64,000 nucleotides of DNA from Dickeya chrysanthemi NCPPB 402. GTDB lineage: Bacteria; Pseudomonadota; Gammaproteobacteria; Enterobacterales; Enterobacteriaceae. The position numbers were made by a program, and so were the translations under genes. The notes beneath the pieces are model-generated. The model made no database searches. It was not told where the DNA came from and saw nothing but the letters and a program-made list of their open reading frames with translations. How positions within the stretch are numbered: position 1 is the first letter of the stretch; each line of letters starts with the position of its first letter. This document shows, piece by piece, positions 1 through 5,876 of the stretch. Location: assembly GCF_000406105.1 (NCBI RefSeq), contig NZ_CM001974.1, positions 4,443,050 to 4,507,049 of the forward strand. The letters are read 5' to 3'.

Positions 1-53
1 TGGAAGAGAACAAAATCAGTAATCCCATCACACAAAAATGGCATAAAAATTAG
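1..53 (+). CDS. 3' end of a small secreted protein gene (partial, second copy of 3692-4180)
   Basis: The window opens inside the last codons of a reading frame ending in TAG at 51-53. Its last 17 residues (EENKISNPITQKWHKN and the preceding residue) are identical to the C-terminus of the complete gene at 3692-4180. The match is at nucleotide level and continues downstream, so this is a duplicated copy and not just a related protein. The 5' part lies outside the window, so I cannot tell whether this copy is intact. No function is known. Confidence 0.6.
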   Translation, partial: EENKISNPITQKWHKN

Positions 54-127
54 GACACACGTCATTCTGCAGAAAACGGATGGCTTACGATCAGGGCTGG
101 ATAGCCACACAATCCTATAGCTCGTCC

Positions 128-153
128 AAAAAAACCCCGCCATCAAGGCGGGG
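128..153 (-). terminator. Rho-independent terminator (left copy)
   Basis: The stem CCCCGCC (135-141) pairs with GGCGGGG (147-153) across the loop ATCAA. Read on the minus strand it is followed by a run of seven T. It would stop transcription coming from the methyltransferase gene at 380-1309. The same hairpin ends cpxP in the right copy at 4263-4281. Confidence 0.85.
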
Positions 154-247
154 AAAAAAACAGGGATGGTGTCTATGGCAAGGAAAACAGGTTACTTCTT
201 TAACACACTACTCTCGGCACTACTCTCACTACTCGGAAAAACACGCT

Positions 248-344
248 CTACTCAGTACTCTCATCCTGCCCCTGACGGGACAGTTCCAAATTCTGGCTCT
301 GTGAACCGGACGCCGACATCTGCTGACGCACCGTCTGCATTGCC
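248..344 (-). pseudogene. 3' fragment of cpxP left by the duplication
   Basis: On the minus strand the bases translate to about the last 32 residues of CpxP (from AMQTVRQQMSASG to QDESTE, stop TAG at 248-250). They are near-identical to the end of the full cpxP at 4407-4985, with an R to Q change in QRM. The fragment has no start codon or upstream part. It shows that the segment between the two repeats was added next to cpxP by an event that copied its 3' end. Confidence 0.85.
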
Positions 345-350
345 ACCTTC

Positions 351-376
351 CTGCAACTCGAATTATTTTTGGTATA
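351..376. repeat. Half copy of the intergenic palindromic repeat at the cassette junction
   Basis: The 26-base stretch starting CTGCAACTCGAATTATTTT closely matches the right-hand end of the complete repeats at 20463-20488 and 50820-50845. Only this one end is present. It lies between the truncated cpxP fragment (ends 344) and the stop codon of the methyltransferase gene (380-382), right at the junction of duplicated and unique DNA. Confidence 0.8.
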
Positions 377-379
377 ACA

Positions 380-1309
380 TTACCTTCCAAATATCCGGTT
401 CCAAATACTGGGTTTTAGTTTTTCTAATTCGGCAATATGCTTTTTAAGAGTATCTTGAACATCAATTGCTTCTTTGTAAGCCTTAATATAATGCTCTAAT
501 TGTTTTTCCTTAATTTCATTCGTAATAGCACTAACCGTTTCGTCGTCTGCCTTGAATGGAACAGGTCTAGACAGTTTAGGTTCACCTACTTTTTTTAACT
601 GAATATAGAATTCATCAACACCTTCTATAGGTTCGGAAACCTTAACATTTAAAATACCGAGTTCATTTAGTTCATTAATCACGGCAACAAAACTATCTTT
701 TGTAAACACGGAACAGTGCGCATCGAAATATTGCCCCGTTGTGTAGGAGTTCAGCGTAAAGTTCAGTGCTTCTTCCTTGGTATAATGATGTTCAGAAAAA
801 ATATTCCCGTTCCCGTCTTCTGAAGTAACTTTAGAAAGAAAATCGTAAAGTTGTTTTGTATTTGGTCTTTTATCTTCACTAAGCCATGCATGAATAAGGT
901 CAGAAGTTTCAGAGATACGCCTATTTCTATCGAACGTTTGAGTCTTTTCAGGAAGCGCCAGAGAAAATACCCCCCCTTCATTCATTACCTCAAATACTTC
1001 TAAGAGCCAGCCAATTGGATCAGGAACATGTTCAAGAACATGAGATGCAATAGCCCAATGATATTCAATGCCAACTGGAGTACACTCAGAAAGCTTTTTA
1101 CCTGGAGTCCAAATAAAATCAAGATCCATTATTTCAGGGTGTTCATAATGAGCATGTTTTTCTCTTGAATCTTCTGCACTCGTGTAATCGGTATAATGAA
1201 CATTGTGTATAGACCTATCGGTTGCCGGTCTATATAAAGGAGATATCTCTATACCAACCTCCTGAGTTGGCAAGCTTTTTAATAACAGGTGTTTTTCAAT
1301 AGGTTTCAT
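380..1309 (-). CDS. SAM-dependent methyltransferase with C-terminal coiled coil
   Basis: The 309-residue protein resembles the polysaccharide-cluster class I methyltransferases. An early VGIEISPLYRP segment (about residues 18-28) corresponds to the family's EIGPL motif. ASHVLEHVPDPIGWL near residue 88, followed by a GGVFSLALPEK strand, fits a Methyltransf_11-type core. The last 60 residues are Lys/Glu-rich and predicted helical, likely a coiled coil, ending in SIWNRIFGR. No signal peptide or membrane segment is seen, so it is probably cytosolic. The substrate is unknown; surface sugars are the usual targets of relatives. It is co-directional with the tail-fibre gene and ends at the 128-153 terminator. 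It is A+T-richer than the core genes, consistent with transfer. Start ATG at 1307-1309 was taken as the longest supported. Confidence 0.75.
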   Translation of the reverse strand: MKPIEKHLLLKSLPTQEVGIEISPLYRPATDRSIHNVHYTDYTSAEDSREKHAHYEHPEIMDLDFIWTPGKKLSECTPVGIEYHWAIASHVLEHVPDPIGWLLEVFEVMNEGGVFSLALPEKTQTFDRNRRISETSDLIHAWLSEDKRPNTKQLYDFLSKVTSEDGNGNIFSEHHYTKEEALNFTLNSYTTGQYFDAHCSVFTKDSFVAVINELNELGILNVKVSEPIEGVDEFYIQLKKVGEPKLSRPVPFKADDETVSAITNEIKEKQLEHYIKAYKEAIDVQDTLKKHIAELEKLKPSIWNRIFGR

Positions 1310-1534
1310 CGATATCGTTCCTAAAATTTTTTAAAATCCATTCATTAAAATATGAAAACCGAGCCATGTAGATGGCAGTTCAAATATAGCACTGAGATTT
1401 AGTTAGTTACAGTAAAAAAATTGGGTGATATGACAATAAATGTAGGCTGATGGTAGTGGTCAACTAAAATTGACCACGGCCGCATCTGCCTCATCATGGA
1501 ACAGCAGCTCTGATTCTTGGGCGTCAAACCACAG
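1310..1534. other. Non-coding stretch between methyltransferase and decayed tail-fibre start
   Basis: The stretch is A+T-rich and no credible gene is seen. It contains a perfect 8-base inverted repeat, GTGGTCAA (1456-1463) and TTGACCAC (1470-1477). This could be a weak hairpin or the remains of a mobile-element end; I cannot decide which. Confidence 0.4.
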
Positions 1535-1813
1535 TTATACCAGTGCGGTCGAAGTTTGCTGTAACCCGTGATATAGCGAGTAATTGCATCCCTGGCTTAG
1601 AGCCGAAGCTCTGGTAATCCAGAGTAAACCAAGTGGCCCAACATTGAACCGTTGGTAGCGATAGATGTAGACCGTTGTTGACAATAGGCTGCCACTATCG
1701 CCCCCTATCAGGATAATTTTCAGTGGTTTTTCAGTCGAGATCGACACTGCTAGTTTAATCTCGCCGACATGGATCAACAATTTAAAATATTTGGTACCCA
1801 TTGTTTCTCTCAT
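1535..1813 (-). pseudogene. Degenerate 5' remnant of a second tail-fibre gene
   Basis: The first 40 or so residues (from MGTKYFKLLIHVGEIKLAVSI to GGDSGSLL) align with the N-terminus of the intact tail fibre at 2050-3333 (MSTKYTALLTQVGADRLANAI to GDGGGVLP), including the preceding MR-x-x-M. After that the similarity is lost and no tail-fibre domain remains. The upstream bases (TCTCATCAG, ATTA) also resemble those before the intact gene. It is best read as a decayed, formerly tandem copy, not a functional gene. Confidence 0.65.
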
Positions 1814-2049
1814 CAGGATTATTTGTACAGGGAAAGATCGTAAAATTCACGTATTTTGCTAGCGCGACGAAATAACCTGATATGAATGATGGTATATTTT
1901 ATACAACGTATGAAATATATTTCAGAATGAGTGATTAACATTTTATTTTTTATAAAAATTGGTCCCAACCGCAATAAAACCAATGAGACCAATGAATATA
2001 AAAAATCAACACCAGGAAATCAATTTATAAAAAATAAATATTTAATATA
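1814..2049. other. A+T-rich spacer downstream of the tail fibre
   Basis: Very A+T-rich sequence with no open frame of note. It is the 3' flank of the tail-fibre gene (minus strand). No strong terminator hairpin was seen, so read-through towards the methyltransferase gene is possible. Confidence 0.4.
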
Positions 2050-3333
2050 TTAAATCAAGTATTTAGAAGCCAAAAAAACAAACTTCGCATTGCCTAGCGT
2101 TGCATTACTTGTAGATAATGAAATATAACCTTCATTAACAATAAAAACATCAGAATAATTGTTAGCTATATCAACCCCTGCAGATACATAAGTTGTTATC
2201 TGCTGAGTAGAAATACTATTTTTACTAGCGATCGTCGTGGATAAAAAACCAGCTTCCGTACTACCTTGCCGGATTAATCCACTCATAGTTCTGGCATTTA
2301 ACGGAATTACTCCACTAACAGGAACATCAACTCCTAATGAAGTTTGTGAGGTAGAATAGAGCTGTCTTGCAGGAGTATGCACCTCCCTTCCAAAGACAGA
2401 TAATACGGTAAACTTACCCGCATTGACCGGCACAACCGTCAATAATGCCGATGCGGTATATCCATCCGGCATATTGGTTCCGCTATAAATCTCCGGCAAT
2501 TTGACTGAGGTGGCGTTAACCGCAAGCAAGCCTGACGTCATTGTTACCGGATTATAAATGGCATAAATCCCGACGAACCCTTCATCAGGAACGGTTCCGG
2601 TATCCATTCCTCCAACGCCATTCTTTGCCAGATCGATCGTCTGCCTGAATAAACCTATTCGATATTGGTTTCCCCCCAGAGCAGTTCCAACAATAATCTC
2701 ATCAGCAGTATATGTGGCACTGGAAGAAACGGAGGGAATATTCATCGTGGCATTGCGTGTCATGCCAATCACACCGGAAAATGCGCTCCTTACGCCCAAA
2801 TTCTCGATAAATTGAGCTTTATCCACAATGTCTGCACCATTTTGAGCTTTAGCCAGTTTTCCGTCAGCCATGTTATCCACATACTGCCGACTGGCCAGCA
2901 CCACCGCCGGGTCGATATTCAGCGATACCGCCTGCGCCTGACTAATAGCCACAATCATGCGCACCGTCTGCACGCGGCCCGATCCTTCCTGCATCTGTGG
3001 TTTATAGGTTTCCGGACAGTTGGCTACGGCAATCAAATTATCGTCCGCATCATACAAGCCGATTTCCCGCAGCCAGAATCCACCTTCATTCTCCGGGATC
3101 ACTTGTTCGGCAATAATCTGATTGGCATTAGCAGGGTCGATGCTCAACGAATTAAGCGCGGCACGACGTTTTTCATTGATCAATTTAGTCTGGGTTGCGT
3201 CCGGCGTTGGCAATACACCACCACCATCCCCTACGCCCATCCGGGCGATTTCCAGTTGTTTTCCCAGTGCGATCGCATTAGCCAGCCTGTCTGCTCCCAC
3301 TTGGGTAAGCAAGGCCGTATATTTCGTGCTCAT
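2050..3333 (-). CDS. Phage tail fibre (tail-collar fibre, P2 gpH-type N-terminus)
   Basis: The N-terminal 150 residues carry the tail-collar fibre signature: MSTKYTALLTQVGADRLANA, an INEKRRAALNSL segment, VIPENEGGFWLREIGLYD, LIAVANCPETYKP, and the end of the conserved region around ASRQYVDNM. This part normally anchors the fibre to the baseplate. The C-terminal two thirds (about residues 170-427) is unlike it, low in Cys and rich in Gly/Ser/Thr, as expected for the receptor-binding part. No other structural phage gene and no tail-fibre assembly chaperone lie nearby, so it is an orphan. ATG at 3333 is preferred over the in-frame ATG at 3345 because it matches the family start and has TGAGA upstream. 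It may supply a fibre to a tailocin or prophage elsewhere (inference). Confidence 0.85.
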   Translation of the reverse strand: MSTKYTALLTQVGADRLANAIALGKQLEIARMGVGDGGGVLPTPDATQTKLINEKRRAALNSLSIDPANANQIIAEQVIPENEGGFWLREIGLYDADDNLIAVANCPETYKPQMQEGSGRVQTVRMIVAISQAQAVSLNIDPAVVLASRQYVDNMADGKLAKAQNGADIVDKAQFIENLGVRSAFSGVIGMTRNATMNIPSVSSSATYTADEIIVGTALGGNQYRIGLFRQTIDLAKNGVGGMDTGTVPDEGFVGIYAIYNPVTMTSGLLAVNATSVKLPEIYSGTNMPDGYTASALLTVVPVNAGKFTVLSVFGREVHTPARQLYSTSQTSLGVDVPVSGVIPLNARTMSGLIRQGSTEAGFLSTTIASKNSISTQQITTYVSAGVDIANNYSDVFIVNEGYISLSTSNATLGNAKFVFLASKYLI

Positions 3334-3691
3334 AACATGTCTCATCAGAATTAGCGATAAAGGGGCCCATGCTCAGGCATGGAACACATACCGCCACACT
3401 TGTCGACACACGCTTTTCCAAGCGATTTTAACCCGTTGTGGCAGTATCGGACATTATGCTGACAGGCCAGCAACAGCGCACGCAGCGAGGGTTGGAACAG
3501 CGATAGCACAACAAACCCCGTTCAGTTTTTTATAACTATGGAGATCGGGAAAGTGAATGATGATTAGTAACATCATTGGTATGACAGAAATATCACTCCC
3601 CCAGAAAATAACCGGGCTGAAAATAGCAATTAAGTCAGCACTCATTATTATTTTTCAGACAAAACATGAAGAAAGGTGAAGGAGATAAGAC
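3334..3691. other. Intergenic region between tail fibre and small secreted gene
   Basis: This 358-base region separates divergent genes and should hold both promoters. A minus-strand frame just upstream of the tail fibre reads LRALLLACQHNVRYCHNG and ends about 10 bases before the 3345 ATG. It may be the decayed 3' end of an older gene, but I recognise no family. The right end is A+T-rich with a strong ribosome-binding site, AAGGAGATAAG, before the ATG at 3692. Confidence 0.4.
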
Positions 3692-4180
3692 ATGAAAATG
3701 AATTTTTCATTTCTCTTCCTGGGGCTTATGGCAATAAGCCCCAGTCAGGCAAGCTCATTAACAACGGATAATAATGAAAAAAAACTTGAGGTTGGCTTTG
3801 GTAAACCGACCTACAGGCAAACACTGCACTACCGTAAACTCTATGAGAAAAAACCGTTCCCCGATGCAGAAATATTCTATTACGACAACGGTATTTATAA
3901 AATAATATCGCAAGGTGAAGAACATTATGGTGTTTACGTCATGCAGGGAAATTTTCAGGATCAAACCTATACCATCAGATATATCTCATTGCCTTCTGAA
4001 GACTGGGGGAAAAAGACTGCATTTCATCAACTCACATTCATTCATGGCGACAAAGAAAAGTATTTTATACAAAATGCGATCGTTGAAACGGGAGAGGCAA
4101 TAGCACAACAGAATGGGACTTTTTCCCTGGAAGAGAACAAAATCAGTAATCCCATCACACAAAAATGGCATAAAAATTAG
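3692..4180 (+). CDS. Small secreted protein of unknown function
   Basis: The 162-residue protein has a clear Sec signal peptide (MKMNFSFLFLGLMAISPSQA, cleavage near residue 20) and a mature part without Cys. The mature part is rich in aromatic residues and Lys/Glu, with alternating Y/F patterns suggesting beta structure (FYYDNGIYKIISQGEEHYG). A strong AAGGAG site precedes the ATG. I recognise no family. Its 3' end is duplicated at the left edge of the window, so the gene is part of, or adjacent to, the unit that recombined with the tail-fibre cassette. It could be an envelope protein unrelated to phage, or cassette cargo. The A+T content is higher than that of the core genes. Confidence 0.7.
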   Translation: MKMNFSFLFLGLMAISPSQASSLTTDNNEKKLEVGFGKPTYRQTLHYRKLYEKKPFPDAEIFYYDNGIYKIISQGEEHYGVYVMQGNFQDQTYTIRYISLPSEDWGKKTAFHQLTFIHGDKEKYFIQNAIVETGEAIAQQNGTFSLEENKISNPITQKWHKN

Positions 4181-4253
4181 GACACACGTCATTCTGCAGA
4201 AAACGGATGGCTTACGATCAGGGCTGGATAGTCACACAATCCTATAGCTCGTC

Positions 4254-4281
4254 CAAAAAAAACCCCGCCATCAAGGCGGGG
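4254..4281 (-). terminator. Rho-independent terminator of cpxP
   Basis: CCCCGCC (4263-4269) pairs with GGCGGGG (4275-4281), and the minus strand continues into a run of eight T. It lies about 125 bases downstream of the cpxP stop codon. It also separates cpxP from the convergent secreted gene at 3692-4180. Confidence 0.9.
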
Positions 4282-4330
4282 AAAAAGACAGGGATGGTGT
4301 CTATGGCAAGGAAAACAGGTTACTTCTTTA

Positions 4331-4378
4331 ACACACTACTCTCGGCACTACTCTCACTACTCGGATCTCACTACTCGG
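4331..4378. repeat. Short imperfect tandem repeats (CACTACTC units)
   Basis: Several tandem units of the form CACTACTCTC or CACTACTCGG follow one another between the terminator and the cpxP 3' end. The left copy of the long repeat (about 208-239) has fewer units, so the number has changed since duplication, as expected from replication slippage. Confidence 0.7.
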
Positions 4379-4406
4379 AAAAACACGCTCTACATCGTTA
4401 CGATCA

Positions 4407-4985
4407 TTACTCGGTACTCTCATCCTGCCCCTGACGGGACAGTTCCAAATTCTGGCTCTGTGAACCGGACGCCGACATCCGCTGACGCACCGTCTGCATT
4501 GCCTGCTCATGTTTCTGGTTCAAAACCGATTTCTGCTCCGGCGTCAGCATGTTGTACATCTGGTTGCTCACCCGGGCGATCTCAACCTGACGTGCAATTT
4601 GCGCCTGGACCATTTTGGCGACCTGCGCTTGCACCGCCGGTGCATCAAATTTTTCTGCCGTTATCAGCTGATGCATAATCTCCACATCGTTAGCATCATA
4701 AGCGGGTTGTTCGTGGCGGACTTGCCGCATCAGATCACGCATTTGCTGGCGCTGATGTTCCGTCAACCTCACACCATCAAATATCCCTTGCTGACTCTCC
4801 GTGCGTTTCGTGGCAGAGTCATCGCGATAACAGTTGCCCAGTTCGGGGGCATTGTTTTCGGTGGATAAATTATTTTCGGTGGATAAATTCTCTTTGCCGG
4901 AAAACATGTTTTCAGTCGCCATCGCAGTACCGGTGACCAACATCAGCAGTGAAGTAAAAGATAACGTGATGATGGTGCCCCGCAT
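4407..4985 (-). CDS. cpxP: Periplasmic stress adaptor CpxP
   Basis: CpxP is the Spy-family periplasmic protein that inhibits the CpxA kinase and helps deliver misfolded proteins to DegP. The 192-residue sequence has a signal peptide (about residues 1-23) and the two family motifs LTEHQ (about residue 73) and LTPEQ (about residue 148), separated by long amphipathic helices. It is divergent from cpxRA with a CpxR box between, the classic autoregulated arrangement. It is longer than E. coli CpxP (about 166 aa). The extra length includes an N-terminal LSTENN unit present twice as an exact 18-base duplication, and a low-complexity QSQNLELS tail. GAGGGGTC precedes the ATG. Its 3' end is duplicated at 248-344. 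Confidence 0.92.
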   Translation of the reverse strand: MRGTIITLSFTSLLMLVTGTAMATENMFSGKENLSTENNLSTENNAPELGNCYRDDSATKRTESQQGIFDGVRLTEHQRQQMRDLMRQVRHEQPAYDANDVEIMHQLITAEKFDAPAVQAQVAKMVQAQIARQVEIARVSNQMYNMLTPEQKSVLNQKHEQAMQTVRQRMSASGSQSQNLELSRQGQDESTE

Positions 4986-5092
4986 CTCATGACCCCTCTG
5001 TGTTCACGCACGGCTTGCGTTGGTACGCTGTACTGGCTGGCTAATCAATGCACTCAGTCTAATTGCCTTGCTGCAAACATGCGTCAGACGAT

Positions 5093-5107
5093 GTAAAACT
5101 ACGTAAA
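5093..5107 (+). promoter_or_regulatory. CpxR box in the cpxP-cpxR intergenic region
   Basis: GTAAA-ACTAC-GTAAA is an exact match to the CpxR consensus GTAAA-N5-GTAAA. It lies 55 bases upstream of the cpxR ATG and 108 bases upstream of cpxP, so one site could serve both divergent promoters. In E. coli this region is bound by phosphorylated CpxR and strongly activates cpxP. Confidence 0.9.
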
Positions 5108-5161
5108 GTCATGGAATAGCGGCGATCTATGACGTATTTTGCCCGTGGAGGTAGGTAAATC

Positions 5162-5860
5162 ATGAATAAAATCCTGTTGGTTGATGACGATCGCGAGCTG
5201 ACATCCCTGTTGCGGGAATTGCTCGAAATGGAAGGTTTTAACGTCGTTGTCGCCCATGACGGCGAACAGGCGTTAAGCGTACTGGATGACTCGGTTGACC
5301 TGTTATTGCTGGATATCATGATGCCGAAGAAAAACGGCATCGATACACTCAAGGAAGTGCGCCAACGCTACCAGACGCCGGTAATCATGCTTACCGCCCG
5401 CGGCAGCGAACTGGATCGCGTACTCGGTCTGGAACTGGGCGCAGATGACTATTTGCCGAAACCCTTTAACGACCGGGAACTGGTCGCCCGCATCCGCGCT
5501 ATTCTGCGTCGTTCCAATTGGACGGACCAACAGCAGGCAGGCGAAGCCAGTGCGCCCACCATCGAGGTAGATGCGCTGCGGCTTAACCCCGGCCGTCAGG
5601 AAGCCAGCTTTGACAATGAAGTGCTGGATCTGACCGGTACGGAATTCACCCTGCTCTACCTGCTGGCGCAGCGGCTGGGCCAGGTCGTATCGCGCGAACA
5701 TCTCAGTCAGGAAGTGTTGGGTAAACGCCTGACGCCGTTCGATCGCGCTATCGATATGCATATCTCCAACCTGCGGCGCAAGCTGCCTGAACGCAAAGAT
5801 GGGTTGCCCTGGTTTAAAACCTTGCGCGGCAGAGGCTATCTGATGGTATCTACCGCATGA
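5162..5860 (+). CDS. cpxR: Response regulator CpxR
   Basis: CpxR is the OmpR-family transcription factor of the Cpx envelope-stress system. The 232 residues split into a receiver domain (1-115) and a winged-helix DNA-binding domain (about 133-230). Receiver residues visible are the acidic triad DDD at 8-10, the phosphoacceptor D51 in LLLDIMMP, T78 in VIMLTARG and K100 in YLPKPF. The DNA-binding part contains LTGTEFTLLYLLAQ and RRKLPERKDGLPWFKTLRGRGYLMV. The length equals that of the E. coli protein. It is 16 bases upstream of cpxA and clearly in one operon with it. Confidence 0.97.
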   Translation: MNKILLVDDDRELTSLLRELLEMEGFNVVVAHDGEQALSVLDDSVDLLLLDIMMPKKNGIDTLKEVRQRYQTPVIMLTARGSELDRVLGLELGADDYLPKPFNDRELVARIRAILRRSNWTDQQQAGEASAPTIEVDALRLNPGRQEASFDNEVLDLTGTEFTLLYLLAQRLGQVVSREHLSQEVLGKRLTPFDRAIDMHISNLRRKLPERKDGLPWFKTLRGRGYLMVSTA

Positions 5861-5876
5861 TGCAGGTTGCCGTCGT

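Larger units (their letters stand above)
1..344. repeat. Left copy of a long direct repeat flanking the tail-fibre cassette
   Basis: Positions 1-344 match 4128-4503 almost base for base, with small indels in the A-run of the terminator and in a short tandem-repeat stretch. Each copy holds the 3' end of the small secreted gene, a minus-strand terminator, a stretch of ACTACTC-type repeats and the 3' end of cpxP. The match stops at 344, inside cpxP sequence. Seven bases further on, a half copy of an intergenic palindromic repeat begins. The arrangement indicates duplication by recombination or cassette insertion. Confidence 0.9.
4128..4503. repeat. Right copy of the long direct repeat flanking the cassette
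   Basis: Matches 1-344. In this copy the sequence continues unbroken into full-length cpxP on the right and the full small secreted gene on the left, so this is probably the ancestral junction. Differences from the left copy include an extra CTCACTACTCGGAT-type block near 4365 and an extra block near 4400. Confidence 0.9.

Noticed and set aside
1456..1477. Insertion-sequence end (GTGGTCAA/TTGACCAC)
   Set aside because: Only a short inverted repeat; no transposase, no matching second end and no target duplication found.
2665..3354. Long plus-strand open frame opposite the tail-fibre gene
   Set aside because: It is antisense to a gene with clear family similarity, has no ribosome-binding site and no domain; a shadow frame.
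3454..3645. 63-codon minus-strand frame with hydrophobic segments
   Set aside because: Looks like a small membrane protein or holin at first, but lacks a ribosome-binding site and clear topology. I could not support it.
1..4503. Complete prophage
   Set aside because: Only a tail fibre and a remnant are phage-like; no integrase, capsid, replication or lysis gene is seen in the window.
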